A stretch of 59,515 nt of DNA, from positions 1 to 59,515 of the forward strand of contig NZ_JAECRZ010000017.1 of NCBI RefSeq assembly GCF_016019955.1. Reading direction: 5' to 3'. A program made the translations under genes and the position numbers. Source of the stretch: Thiosulfatihalobacter marinus (GTDB lineage Bacteria > Pseudomonadota > Alphaproteobacteria > Rhodobacterales > Rhodobacteraceae). The stretch's first letter is position 1; every line of letters starts with the position of its first letter. Below the pieces are notes generated by a model, which had not been told where the DNA came from, did no database searches, and saw only the letters and a program-made list of their open reading frames with translations. Below are positions 33,199-42,467 of the stretch, piece after piece.

Positions 33199-34097
33199 CG
33201 CGCCGCCTCGGTGCGGGCCATGACCCGGGCCAGCGCGATGCCCGACAGGATATGCCAGATCCCCCAGAAGGCGGCGACCACGGCCATGCCGCCCAGACCC
33301 TGAAAGAACCCGAAGATCAGCACCAGCCCCAGCCCGGAATTCTGGATGCCGGTCTCGATGGTCACGGCGCGCCGGTCAAACGGGCTGACCCCGGCCAAGC
33401 GCGCGGTGACGTGGCCACCGGCCAGCGCCAGCCCGTTGTGTAGCACCACCAGCCCGGCCACCAGCCCGGCAAATTGCAGGAAATAGGCCCAGTTCGCCGC
33501 CAGCGCCAGCACCACAAAGGCGATGAAGATACCCATCGAGATCCATTGCAAAGGGCTGCGCAGCTTCGCGGTGATGTCCGGGCGGCGCATGTTCAGCGTG
33601 ATCCCCAGCACCAGCGGCAGCACCAGCATCAGCCCCACGGTGATCGCCACTGACACCGGATCAATCGCCGTGGCGCGCAAAATCTCGCGCGTGGGGGCAT
33701 AAAGACCACCCCAAAAGGCGATATTCAGCGGTGTCAGGAAGATTGCCGCGACGGTGGAAAACGCCGTCAGGCTGACCGACAGCGCAGCGTTGCCTCCTGC
33801 GCGGTGGGTGATGAAATTGGATATGTTGCCCCCCGGACAGGCCGCCACCAGGATCATGCCCAGCGCGATCGACGGCTGGGGTTGCAGCGCCAGCACAATG
33901 GCAAAGGTCAGCACCGGCAACACGACAAATTGAGAAACAAGCCCGGTCAAAACCGGTTTGGGCCCGCGCGCAAGGCGCCTGAAATCCTCGGGCGCCAGAT
34001 CGATGGCGATCGAGAACATCACCACAGCCAGAATGCCGTTCAACAGGGTCAGCGACCCCGCGCTGAAATTCAGGACAACATCATCCACCGGGGTCAT
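33195..34097 (-). CDS. Bile acid:sodium symporter (BASS) family transporter
   Basis: The 300-residue membrane protein has the BASS pattern: VVMFSIAIDLAPEDFRRLARGPKPVLTG at the N-terminal repeat, ACPGGNISNFITHRAGGNAALSVSLTAFST with the Na+-site signature, and VTIETGIQNSGLGL in the second repeat. Members import bile acids, pantoate or other organic anions with Na+. Substrate unknown. Coupled by ATGA to the monooxygenase and epimerase genes, so it probably carries their substrate. Confidence 0.9.
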   Translation of the reverse strand: MTPVDDVVLNFSAGSLTLLNGILAVVMFSIAIDLAPEDFRRLARGPKPVLTGLVSQFVVLPVLTFAIVLALQPQPSIALGMILVAACPGGNISNFITHRAGGNAALSVSLTAFSTVAAIFLTPLNIAFWGGLYAPTREILRATAIDPVSVAITVGLMLVLPLVLGITLNMRRPDITAKLRSPLQWISMGIFIAFVVLALAANWAYFLQFAGLVAGLVVLHNGLALAGGHVTARLAGVSPFDRRAVTIETGIQNSGLGLVLIFGFFQGLGGMAVVAAFWGIWHILSGIALARVMARTEAAR

Positions 34098-35410
34098 GCG
34101 CGCGCTCCTCTGGACAGGCGGTCAATCCATTTCGTGACGGCCCCGCGATAGGTGGCCTTGTCCACGTAATACGCCATACGCGCCAGTTTCAGATAGGCCA
34201 TTCCGCCGGTCGCCCTTTCGAACCCCTTCGCCTTTTCCTCTTTCAGCGCCTGTGCGGCGGTGCTGTTGGCGCGCAGACCGGCGACATAGCGGGCCACCAT
34301 CTCGGCCTGTTCGTGCCGCCCCTGCCAGCCCAGCCCGGTGGCCTCGATCATGCCCAGCACGAACAGATCGTCGCGTGTCGGATGCATGGCGTTGAGGTAG
34401 AGATGGGGTGCATCGCCCTGCCAGTTCAGCAGCGCGTCATCGATAAACGGGTAATGCAGCCGATAGCCCGTTGCGGCCAGCACCATGTCATAATCGGCGC
34501 TGCTGCCATCGGTGAAATGCACGGTGTTGCCATCCATCCGGGCGATATCGGGGCGGATTGTCAGATCCCCGTGACCCGCGTGATACAACACCAGCGAATT
34601 GACCACCGGGTGGCTTTCATACAGGCGGTAATCGGGCTTGGGAAAGCCGTATTTCTGCGGATTGCCGACAAACCATCTCAGGATCAGCCCGTCCACATGC
34701 CGCTTGAGCCACATCGGCAGCCTGATCGCGCCGCCCATCGTGTCGGCGGGTTTGCCAAAGACGTATTTGGGCACAAAATAATAGCCGCGCCGCATCGACA
34801 TATCACAACGTGTGCCGTGATGGATCGCATCCACCGCGATGTCACAGCCGGAATTGCCCGCCCCCACGATCAGCACACGCTTGCCGGCAAATTGCCCGGG
34901 GTGGCGATAGGCGCTGGCATGGATCAGCTCGCCATCGAAGCGGCCCGCAAAGGCGGGCATGTTGGGTTCGGACAGGGTACCATTGGCAATCATCACCCCG
35001 CCATAGACCGCCTCATGCGCGCCGGTCTCGTCCCGCCAGCCCACGCGCCAGCCTTCGCCATCGCCGCCCAGTGGTTCCAGCCTGGTCACTTCGGTATTGA
35101 ACCGGTAGTGGCGGCGCAGGCCGAAATGATCGGCAAAATCGCGGAAATACCGGGCCATCTCGCGATGCGAGGGATAATCGGCCACGTCCTCACGCATGGG
35201 GAAATCGGCAAACTCGGTCATCGTCCTGGACGAGATCAGATGCGCGCTTTCATACATGGTCGAGCGCGGGGCATCGATATCCCACAAACCCCCGACATCC
35301 GAATGCAGCTCGAACCCGTCAAAGGCGATGCCCTGCTCTCCCAGCACCTTGGCCGCCGCAAGCCCCATCGGGCCCGCCCCGATCAGGGCAAACTTGTCAC
35401 GCGTATCCAA
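34094..35410 (-). CDS. Flavin-containing monooxygenase
   Basis: The 438-residue class B flavoprotein monooxygenase has the FAD site FALIGAGPMGLAAAKVL, the FMO signature FDGELIHASAYRHP (FxGxxxHxxxY) and the NADPH site VLIVGAGNSGCDIAVD. Such enzymes oxygenate soft nucleophiles or carry out Baeyer-Villiger reactions. The start is TTG 35410 with an excellent AGGAGG 7 nt upstream; no ATG is in a better position. First gene of the operon, divergent from the TetR gene with a palindrome between. Confidence 0.88.
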   Translation of the reverse strand: MDTRDKFALIGAGPMGLAAAKVLGEQGIAFDGFELHSDVGGLWDIDAPRSTMYESAHLISSRTMTEFADFPMREDVADYPSHREMARYFRDFADHFGLRRHYRFNTEVTRLEPLGGDGEGWRVGWRDETGAHEAVYGGVMIANGTLSEPNMPAFAGRFDGELIHASAYRHPGQFAGKRVLIVGAGNSGCDIAVDAIHHGTRCDMSMRRGYYFVPKYVFGKPADTMGGAIRLPMWLKRHVDGLILRWFVGNPQKYGFPKPDYRLYESHPVVNSLVLYHAGHGDLTIRPDIARMDGNTVHFTDGSSADYDMVLAATGYRLHYPFIDDALLNWQGDAPHLYLNAMHPTRDDLFVLGMIEATGLGWQGRHEQAEMVARYVAGLRANSTAAQALKEEKAKGFERATGGMAYLKLARMAYYVDKATYRGAVTKWIDRLSRGARA

Positions 35411-35438
35411 TACCAGCCTCCTCGCTCCCTCGTTTTAG

Positions 35439-35456
35439 ATTGAACAAACGTTCAAT
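35439..35456. promoter_or_regulatory. TetR operator candidate ATTGAAC-AAAC-GTTCAAT
   Basis: Perfect 7-bp arms with a 4-nt centre, placed between the divergent monooxygenase operon (start 35410) and the TetR gene (35475). Position and size are typical of TetR operators that repress both directions. Confidence 0.75.
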
Positions 35457-35474
35457 ATAAGGCAAGCTGTTTTT

Positions 35475-36173
35475 ATGTCATCGGGAATTCCACCGGAAAA
35501 ACAACGACAACGCGCCCCGTCCAAACGGGCGCTGGCCACACGGGAACGGATCATGGATGCGGCCGAGCAGGTGTTCGCGGCGCACGGATTCGAGGGCGCC
35601 TCGCTGCGCGAAATCGCCGCCCGGGCCGGCGTGCAGGTGGCGCTGGTCAACCATCACGGTGGCGCCAAGGAGGATCTGTTCTGGCGCGTGGTGGCGCGCC
35701 GCGCCGACGAGCTTTCCGCCGCACGGCTTGATGCGCTGGCGGCGCGCAAGGCGCGTGGTGCGCTGACGCTGACAGCGGTGATGGAGTGTTTCCTTGCGCC
35801 CTACCTGAGCAAGGCCGAAACCGGCGGCGCGCAATGGTTCGCCTATGCGCGGCTGGTGGCTGTCGTGTCCGCCGATCCGCGCTGGCGCGACCTGTGCGCG
35901 CATTGTTTTGATCCCACCGCCGGGCGGTTTGTCGCGGAGATTGCCGCGCTTTATCCCACCTGCCCGCGCCAGACGGTTTCCGCCGGGTTCGTCTATTCGG
36001 TTTCGGCCATGCTGGCGCTTCTGACCTCGCGCTGGCGCATATCGGCGCTGGGGGACGGGGCGTCGGACACGTGCGAACATCTGGACGAGCTGGTCACTTT
36101 CTGCTCCGCCGGGATCGACGCAATCGCCCGGCGGCAACTGCCGCCTTTCGCGGCGCCCGCCCAGCCCCTATAG
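35475..36173 (+). CDS. TetR-family regulator
   Basis: The 232-residue protein has an N-terminal TetR DNA-binding domain (ATRERIMDAAEQVFAAHGFEGASLREIAARAGVQVALVNHHGGAKEDLFWRVV) and a C-terminal ligand domain of the TetR_C type. It probably represses the divergent monooxygenase operon and itself through the palindrome at 35439-35456. Ligand unknown. Confidence 0.88.
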   Translation: MSSGIPPEKQRQRAPSKRALATRERIMDAAEQVFAAHGFEGASLREIAARAGVQVALVNHHGGAKEDLFWRVVARRADELSAARLDALAARKARGALTLTAVMECFLAPYLSKAETGGAQWFAYARLVAVVSADPRWRDLCAHCFDPTAGRFVAEIAALYPTCPRQTVSAGFVYSVSAMLALLTSRWRISALGDGASDTCEHLDELVTFCSAGIDAIARRQLPPFAAPAQPL

Positions 36174-36207
36174 TCAGCACGAACGAAATCGGCAGAACAT
36201 CGGATAC

Positions 36208-37212
36208 ATGACAGGCAAAGCGCAAACTCCGCGTCAATTCAACGTGGTCATCGTGGCCCAGTCGGGGCGGCTGCAATACGAGGCGGTGCTGTTTGCCGCT
36301 TCGCTGCGGGCCAGTTCGCCGGATTTCGCGGGCCGCCTGTTCGTGGCGGAACCCCAGCCCGGACCGCTGTGGAGCAAGGATCCCCGCATCTCGAACCCGG
36401 ACGTGCGCGCGCTGCTGGAGGGGTTCGACGTGACTTTCCTGCCCTTTGAGAACACCCTGTTTGGCCAGAGCTATCCCGAAGGCAACAAGATCGAGATGTT
36501 GCGCGCGCTGCCCGAGGGCGAGCCTTTCGTGTTCTTTGACACGGACACGCTGATCACCGGCGATCTGGGCGGGGTGCCGTTCGATTTCAGCCGGCCAACC
36601 GCGTCGCAGCGGGTTGAGGGCACCTGGCCGCAGATCGAGCTTTACGGCCCCGGGTATTCCGACATCTGGCGCGCGCTTTATGATCGGTTCGGGCTGGAAT
36701 TCGAGAGCACGCTGGACCTGACGCAGCCCGACGAATACTGGCGGCGCTACATGTATTTCAACGCGGGTTTCTTCTATTATCGCTGTCCGCGTGAATTCGG
36801 GACGCGGTTCGAGGATTACGCGCGGGAGATCCGCGACGACCCGCCGCCCGAGCTGGCCTGCCAGTCGCTGTTTCCCTGGCTGGATCAGGTGGCGCTGCCG
36901 CTGGTGATCCGGTCTTTTGACGGCGGGCGGGACGCCCTGACGCCGGGCTATCTGGATGGCGATGTCAGCTGTCACTACCGGATGCTGCCACTGCTTTATG
37001 CCCGCGAAAGCGACCGGGTGGTGGAGGTTCTGGAACAGGTGGCGGCGCCCAACAAGGTCAAGAAGGTGCTCAAGCAATACGATCCGTTCAAGCGCATGAT
37101 CTATCAGGGGCGCGGGCACAAGGTGCGGGCGCTGTTCGACCGGGGCTTTCTGCCCCGGCGCGAGCAGGTGATCCGCAACACGATCCGCAAGAACGGGTTC
37201 TGGATGCGGTGA
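36208..37212 (+). CDS. Glycosyltransferase-like protein of unknown substrate
   Basis: The 334-residue protein looks like a GT-A fold nucleotide-sugar transferase: VVIVAQSGRLQYEAVLFAASLRA at the N-terminus, a DxD motif in FVFFDTDTLITGDL (about 106-119), YMYFNAGFFYYRCP (FNAG motif) and a late GDVSCHYR. The FNAG and DxD pair recalls family-8-like enzymes. No signal peptide. It starts 34 nt after the TetR gene but likely is a separate unit. A composite repeat follows its stop. Confidence 0.65.
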   Translation: MTGKAQTPRQFNVVIVAQSGRLQYEAVLFAASLRASSPDFAGRLFVAEPQPGPLWSKDPRISNPDVRALLEGFDVTFLPFENTLFGQSYPEGNKIEMLRALPEGEPFVFFDTDTLITGDLGGVPFDFSRPTASQRVEGTWPQIELYGPGYSDIWRALYDRFGLEFESTLDLTQPDEYWRRYMYFNAGFFYYRCPREFGTRFEDYAREIRDDPPPELACQSLFPWLDQVALPLVIRSFDGGRDALTPGYLDGDVSCHYRMLPLLYARESDRVVEVLEQVAAPNKVKKVLKQYDPFKRMIYQGRGHKVRALFDRGFLPRREQVIRNTIRKNGFWMR

Positions 37213-37219
37213 GGGTGGC

Positions 37220-37279
37220 GGGGGCGCTGCCCCCGTCGCGCAAGCGCGACCCCCCCGGAGTATTTCCGGCAAAATGAAG
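37220..37279. repeat. Composite hairpins-plus-box module, copy 4
   Basis: Stem 1 GGGGGC-GCT-GCCCCC (37220-37234), stem 2 GTCGCGC-AA-GCGCGAC (37235-37250), then GGAGTATTTCCGGCAAAATG (from 37257) and AAG. Best copy in the plus direction. It follows the glycosyltransferase-like gene and precedes lysC by about 105 nt. Confidence 0.7.
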
Positions 37280-37385
37280 GGGCGGACCGGTTGCGGGGTT
37301 GGCTGCCCCCTGCGACACCCGACCCCGCTTGCACCCGTGCGCCCAAGCGCGTAAACCGCGCGCAACAAAAGACCAAGGAAGCGCC

Positions 37386-38624
37386 ATGCCCGTTCTTGTC
37401 ATGAAATTCGGCGGCACCTCTGTTGCCAATCTCGACCGTATCCGCCGCGCTGCGAAACGCATCGGCGTGGAAGTTGCCAAGGGCTATGACGTGATCGTCA
37501 TCGTGTCGGCCATGTCGGGCGAGACCAACAAGCTGGTGGGCTATGTCGAGGAAACCTCGCCGCTGTTTGATGCGCGCGAATATGATGCGGTGGTGTCGTC
37601 GGGCGAGAATGTGACTGCCGGGCTGATGGCGCTGACCTTGCAGGAGATGGACGTGCCTGCGCGCAGCTGGCAGGGCTGGCAGGTGCCGCTGATCACGACC
37701 TCGGCGCATTCCCAGGCGCGGATCGAGGAGATCCCGACCGACAATATCAGCGCCAGGTTCGCGCAGGGGATGCGCGTGGCCGTCGTCGCCGGGTTCCAGG
37801 GAGTCAGCCCCGAGGGGCGCATCACCACCCTGGGCCGGGGCGGATCGGACACCACCGCCGTGGCCTTTGCCGCCGCCTTTGGCGCGGAGCGCTGCGACAT
37901 CTACACGGATGTGGACGGGGTATACACCACCGACCCGCGAATCTGTTCCAAGGCGCGCAAGCTGGACAAGATCGCCTTCGAGGAAATGCTGGAACTGGCC
38001 TCGTTGGGGGCCAAGGTGCTTCAGACCCGCTCGGTCGAGCTGGCCATGCGCTATCATGTCAAACTGCGGGTGCTCAGCTCGTTCGAGGAGCAATCCGACG
38101 AGGCCGGTACGCTGGTCTGCGATGAGGAGGAAATAGTGGAAAGCAATGTAGTTTCTGGTGTCGCCTATAGCCGCGACGAGGCCAAGATGACCCTGGTTTC
38201 GGTCGCGGACCGCCCGGGGATTGCGTCGATCATCTTCGGCTGCCTCAGCGATGGCGGGGTGAATGTGGACATGATCGTGCAGAACATTTCGGAAGAAGGG
38301 CGCACCGACATGACCTTTTCTCTGCCCACTGACCAGGTGAAACGCGCCGAAAAGGCGTTGGCGGAACTGAAAAGCGGCGGCGGTCTGAATTTTGCGGAAC
38401 TGATCACCGACATGGACGTAGCCAAGATTTCCGTGGTCGGAATCGGGATGCGGTCACAATCTGGGGTTGCGGCCAAGATGTTCCGTGTTCTGAGCGACGA
38501 GGGCGTCAACATCAAGGTGATCACCACATCGGAAATCAAGATTTCCGTGCTGATCGACCGTAAATACATGGAACTGGCCGTGCAGGCGCTGCATGACGCG
38601 TTCGAGCTGGAAAAGGCGGTCTGA
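37386..38624 (+). CDS. lysC: Aspartate kinase
   Basis: Aspartate kinase phosphorylates aspartate, the first step to lysine, threonine and methionine. The 412-residue protein has the start VLVMKFGGTSVANLDRIR, the catalytic LGRGGSDTTAVAFAAAF and YTDVDGVYTTDPR, and two C-terminal ACT domains (about 265-405, e.g. KMTLVSVADRPGIAS and KISVVGIGMRSQSGVAAKMF) for feedback by lysine/threonine. The ATG at 37386 follows AAGGAAG. No lysine riboswitch is visible. Confidence 0.95.
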   Translation: MPVLVMKFGGTSVANLDRIRRAAKRIGVEVAKGYDVIVIVSAMSGETNKLVGYVEETSPLFDAREYDAVVSSGENVTAGLMALTLQEMDVPARSWQGWQVPLITTSAHSQARIEEIPTDNISARFAQGMRVAVVAGFQGVSPEGRITTLGRGGSDTTAVAFAAAFGAERCDIYTDVDGVYTTDPRICSKARKLDKIAFEEMLELASLGAKVLQTRSVELAMRYHVKLRVLSSFEEQSDEAGTLVCDEEEIVESNVVSGVAYSRDEAKMTLVSVADRPGIASIIFGCLSDGGVNVDMIVQNISEEGRTDMTFSLPTDQVKRAEKALAELKSGGGLNFAELITDMDVAKISVVGIGMRSQSGVAAKMFRVLSDEGVNIKVITTSEIKISVLIDRKYMELAVQALHDAFELEKAV

Positions 38625-38768
38625 GGCCGGTTTGATCTGCCAGCGGCGGTCGTTTGCCGGACACCGGGGCGACGGCTGAGGGCCGGAATGGCAAAAACGC
38701 GTTTCGCTTTGGCCCGGCTTGTGGTCTATTCAGCCTGAATGCAACCAGCAGGGGAAACCTGTCGCACC

Positions 38769-41012
38769 ATGTCTGAACGCACCGAATCCGAAAGCCGCAA
38801 GCTGCTTGGGCGCCTGCGCGATGCGCTGGCCGAGGAGGCCGCCGGGCAGGAACGGCTGGACCGGATCACCCGGCTGATTGCCACCTCGATGGGCACCGAA
38901 GTGTGTTCGATCTACCTGTTCCGCGATAGCGAAACACTGGAGCTTTGCGCCACCGAAGGTCTGCGCGCCGACGCCGTGCACAAGACCCGGATGCGCGTGG
39001 GTGAGGGCCTGGTGGGTCGTGTGGCGCGCTCGTCGCGTGTGATCAACACGGATAATGCGCCCGCCGAAAAGGGCTTTCGCTTCATGCCGGAGACCGGCGA
39101 GGAGATCTATTCCTCGTTCTGCGGCATTCCGATCCAGCGCCTGGGGGACAACCTGGGGGTGCTGGTGGTGCAATCCAAGGACTCGCGCAGCTATTCCGCG
39201 GACGAGGTCTATGCGCTGGAAGTGGTCGCCATGGTGCTGGCCGAGATGACGGAGTTGGGCGCCTTTGTGGGCGAAGGCGCGGCGATGACCGCGCGCCACC
39301 AGCAGCCCGAAATATTCCGGGGCACCAGCGGGCAGGAAGGCGCCGCCGAGGGCCGTGTCTGGCTGCACGAGCCGCGTGTGGTTGTCACCAACCCGGTGGC
39401 CGACGACCCCGAAAAAGAGACACTGCGCCTGGGCGAGGCGATCGAGGAACTGCGCGTGGGCGTGGACAAGATGCTGGCCACCGCCGCGCGGGGCGACCGC
39501 GAACAGCTGGACGTGCTGGAAGCCTACCGGATGTTTGCCAATTCCAAGGGCTGGATGAAGCGCATGGAGCAGGACATCGCCCGGGGCCTGAGCGCCGAGG
39601 CGGCGGTGGAAAAGGAACAATCGGCGGCGCGCAAACGCATGGAGCAGGTGACAGACGCCTATCTGCGCGAGCGGCTGCACGATCTGGATGACCTGTCCAA
39701 CCGGCTGTTGCGCATCCTGACCGGGCAAGGCTCGGAAACCGGGGCCGAACTGCCCGCAGACCCAATTCTTGTGGCGCGCAATATCGGACCGGGTGAGTTG
39801 CTGGAATATGGCCGTAACCTGCGCGGCATCGTGCTGGAAGAAGGCTCGGTCGGAAGCCATGCCGCGATCGTGGCCCGAGCGCTGGCGATTCCGCTGGTGG
39901 TCCATGCCGAGCGGATCACCACCGAGGCGCTGAATGGCGATCACATCATGGTGGATGGCGATCAGGGCATCGCGCATCTGCGCCCCGACGACACGGTTGT
40001 CGCGGCCTTTCGCGACAAGATTGCCATGGCCGCGCAGGCGCAGGAACGCTATGCCTCGATCCGTGACAAGCCCGCCACCACGCTGGACGGCGTCACCATC
40101 GGGCTGCACATGAATGCCGGTCTGATGGCCGACCTGCCCAGCCTTGCCGGTTCGGGGGCCGAGGGCGTGGGGCTGTTCCGCACCGAGCTGCAATTCCTGG
40201 TTCAGAACAAGATGCCCAAGCGGACCGAGCTGGCCGCGCTTTACAGCCGGGTGATGGACGCTGCACAAGGCAAGCGCGTGGTGTTTCGCACGCTGGATAT
40301 CGGATCGGACAAGGTGCTGCCCTACATGGCGCCCCAGGACGAGCCGAACCCGGCGCTGGGCTGGCGCGCGGTGCGGGTTGCGCTGGACAAGCCCGGCGTG
40401 ATGCGGATGCAGTTGCAGGCGCTGCTGCGCGCGGCCCATGGCCGTCCGCTGACCGTGATGTTCCCGTTCATCGCGCAATATGACGAATATACCGCCTCCT
40501 GTGCCGAGATGGACAAGGCGTTGGAGCGCGAACGGATCCTGGGCCACCCCCTGCCCGCCTCGCTGGAAGTGGGCGCGATGCTGGAAACGCCGTCGCTGGG
40601 ATTCGCGCCGCAGAAGTTTTTTGAAGAGGTAGATTTCCTGTCGATCGGCGGCAATGACCTGAAACAGTTCTTCTTTGCCGCAGACCGCGAAAACGAACGG
40701 GTGCGGCGGCGCTATGACACGCTGAATGTCAGCTTTCTGACGTTCCTGGAAGGTATCGTGAACCGCTGTATCAGCACCAACACCCCGCTCAGTTTCTGCG
40801 GCGAGGACGCCGGGCGCCCCATCGAGGCGCTGTGCCTGGCGGCCATGGGGCTGCGCAACCTGTCGATGCGCCCGGCCTCGATCGGGCCGGTCAAAAGCCT
40901 GTTTCGGCGGGTGAATCTGGGCGAAGTGCGCGACGTGATCATCGCGTCACGCGAGCGCGGCGATCAATCGGTGCGCCCGGCGGTGATGGAGTATCTGCGC
41001 AACGCGGGCTGA
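38769..41012 (+). CDS. ptsP: Phosphoenolpyruvate-protein phosphotransferase PtsP (EI-Ntr)
   Basis: EI-Ntr takes phosphate from PEP to start the nitrogen-type PTS relay. The 747-residue protein has a GAF domain (about 20-150, GMGTEV-like CSIYLFRD...LGVLVVQSKD), then enzyme I: the phospho-His region GSVGSHAAIVARALAIP (His about 354), LFRTELQFL, FRTLDIGSDK and the C-terminal barrel with FLSIGGNDLKQF and SFCGEDAGRP. ATG 38769 gives the usual N-terminus (SERTESESRKLL); ATG 38739 is possible. lysC is upstream. Confidence 0.93.
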   Translation: MSERTESESRKLLGRLRDALAEEAAGQERLDRITRLIATSMGTEVCSIYLFRDSETLELCATEGLRADAVHKTRMRVGEGLVGRVARSSRVINTDNAPAEKGFRFMPETGEEIYSSFCGIPIQRLGDNLGVLVVQSKDSRSYSADEVYALEVVAMVLAEMTELGAFVGEGAAMTARHQQPEIFRGTSGQEGAAEGRVWLHEPRVVVTNPVADDPEKETLRLGEAIEELRVGVDKMLATAARGDREQLDVLEAYRMFANSKGWMKRMEQDIARGLSAEAAVEKEQSAARKRMEQVTDAYLRERLHDLDDLSNRLLRILTGQGSETGAELPADPILVARNIGPGELLEYGRNLRGIVLEEGSVGSHAAIVARALAIPLVVHAERITTEALNGDHIMVDGDQGIAHLRPDDTVVAAFRDKIAMAAQAQERYASIRDKPATTLDGVTIGLHMNAGLMADLPSLAGSGAEGVGLFRTELQFLVQNKMPKRTELAALYSRVMDAAQGKRVVFRTLDIGSDKVLPYMAPQDEPNPALGWRAVRVALDKPGVMRMQLQALLRAAHGRPLTVMFPFIAQYDEYTASCAEMDKALERERILGHPLPASLEVGAMLETPSLGFAPQKFFEEVDFLSIGGNDLKQFFFAADRENERVRRRYDTLNVSFLTFLEGIVNRCISTNTPLSFCGEDAGRPIEALCLAAMGLRNLSMRPASIGPVKSLFRRVNLGEVRDVIIASRERGDQSVRPAVMEYLRNAG

Positions 41013-41018
41013 GCGCGC

Positions 41019-42032
41019 CTAGGGCGTGCGACCTTTCCGGGCGCTCATGGCGGCGAACCGTCTTTTCGCCAGATCTTCCGCCAGGTTGGCGCGCAGCGAC
41101 GCGCCGAAGAACCCGTTATGCCCGCCATGGCGGGGAATCAGCCGCTCGAAATTGCCACCCGGTTCCAGCATTTGTGCCGGGCCCGCCGACACGATCGGAT
41201 CGTCCTGCGCAGTCAAAAGCGTCACCGGCACCTGCACCGCGCCCAAATCCCCCCGGTTGATGCGATAGCCGTCAAAATAGGCCTCTACCGAGTCAAACCC
41301 GGTCCAGCGCGCCACCGACAGTGTGGTCATGGCGCGCACAGTGGACTGGCGCAACACCTCGTCCGCGCGCAGCAGGTCTGGATAAAGCGCCTGTTTCCCG
41401 CGGTAGAGCCGCGCAAACTTGTTCAGGAAATAGCGCCGGATCAACGGGCGCGCGTCCACCTTGTCACAGGTATCGCCCGGATCGATCACCGGGCTGACGG
41501 CGAACACGTGGCGCAACCCGGGCAACGGCGCATGGCCCAGATCGCGGGCGATGCGCAGCGCGTAATTGCCGCCCAGCGAAAACCCCATAAGCCCGATCGG
41601 CCGCCCATCCAGCCGCGCCAATGCGGCCAGCGCATCATGCAGCACCTCATGCTGGGTCAGGTTGACAACGCGTTCGTTCATCAGCGCCGCCTCGCCATGG
41701 TCCGGAAGGGTCAGGCGCGCGGTGGCAAAGCCCGCGTCATAAAGCGCCCTGGCCGCCGACAGCACATAACTGGATCCCGGAGTTCCCAGCCAGCCATGCA
41801 ACAGCACGATCATCGCGCGCGCATCGGCGCGGTCATTCACATAGCAGGTGGTCTTCAGCCCGTCGCGCTGCTCCAGCACAAGCCGCTTCGCGCCGGCCCC
41901 GAACGCCTTGCAATGCCGGCTGCGCAACCGGCTGCTGGCCAGCGCGGTCTGCACGGCGGCCGGGCGCAGCCAGGGCGCGGGCCGGAATTGCCCGGGCGCG
42001 TCGGCCTGCGATTGCGATGAATTGTCGGACAT
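41019..42032 (-). CDS. Alpha/beta-hydrolase, YheT-like
   Basis: The 337-residue protein has the alpha/beta-hydrolase oxyanion region IVLLHGWLGTPGSSYV, the nucleophile elbow GFSLGGNYALR and a late His in HGGHNGFFG. It resembles YheT/EMB8-type carboxylesterases; substrate unknown. ATG 42032 is used; the in-frame GTG one codon earlier is an alternative. It is downstream of gapR on the same strand with 26 nt between, and convergent with ptsP with no terminator in the 6-nt gap. Confidence 0.82.
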   Translation of the reverse strand: MSDNSSQSQADAPGQFRPAPWLRPAAVQTALASSRLRSRHCKAFGAGAKRLVLEQRDGLKTTCYVNDRADARAMIVLLHGWLGTPGSSYVLSAARALYDAGFATARLTLPDHGEAALMNERVVNLTQHEVLHDALAALARLDGRPIGLMGFSLGGNYALRIARDLGHAPLPGLRHVFAVSPVIDPGDTCDKVDARPLIRRYFLNKFARLYRGKQALYPDLLRADEVLRQSTVRAMTTLSVARWTGFDSVEAYFDGYRINRGDLGAVQVPVTLLTAQDDPIVSAGPAQMLEPGGNFERLIPRHGGHNGFFGASLRANLAEDLAKRRFAAMSARKGRTP

Positions 42033-42058
42033 CACGCGGCCCTTGCCCCGGCTGGGCG

Positions 42059-42322
42059 TCAGCCCATGCCAAGCGCTTCCTTGTACATTTCCAGCACCGC
42101 CTCTTCCTCGGCGATATCGTCCTTGTCACGCTTGCGCAACGCCACGATCTTGCGCATCACCTTGGTGTCATAGCCACGCGCCTTGGCCTCGGCCATGACC
42201 TCTTTCTGCTGGTCGGCCAGGTCTTTCTTTTCCATCTCCAGCCGCTCGAACCGTTCTATGAACTGGCGCAATTCATTGGCGGTGACGCGATAGCTGCTGT
42301 CGGGCGAGGCGGTGTCGGTCAT
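42059..42322 (-). CDS. gapR: GapR-family DNA-binding protein (DUF2312)
   Basis: GapR is a small coiled-coil nucleoid protein that binds overtwisted DNA in alphaproteobacteria. The 87-residue product matches the family over its full length: ANELRQFIERFERLEMEKKD, then LADQQKEVMAEAKARGYDT and VMRKIVALRKRDKDDIAEEE. The AGGAG ribosome-binding site fixes the start. Confidence 0.93.
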   Translation of the reverse strand: MTDTASPDSSYRVTANELRQFIERFERLEMEKKDLADQQKEVMAEAKARGYDTKVMRKIVALRKRDKDDIAEEEAVLEMYKEALGMG

Positions 42323-42467
42323 GGAAGCTCCTGACGGGTTTTCGGTTCGGATCGAAGCCGCAACCTAGCGCCCCTCCGCCCCCCCCGCAAGCACTCTCGC
42401 CGCCCTGCCCTTGCGATCTTTTCGGCCATGGGTTAGGGGCGGTAAAACGGCCTGAAAGGGGACAGAT

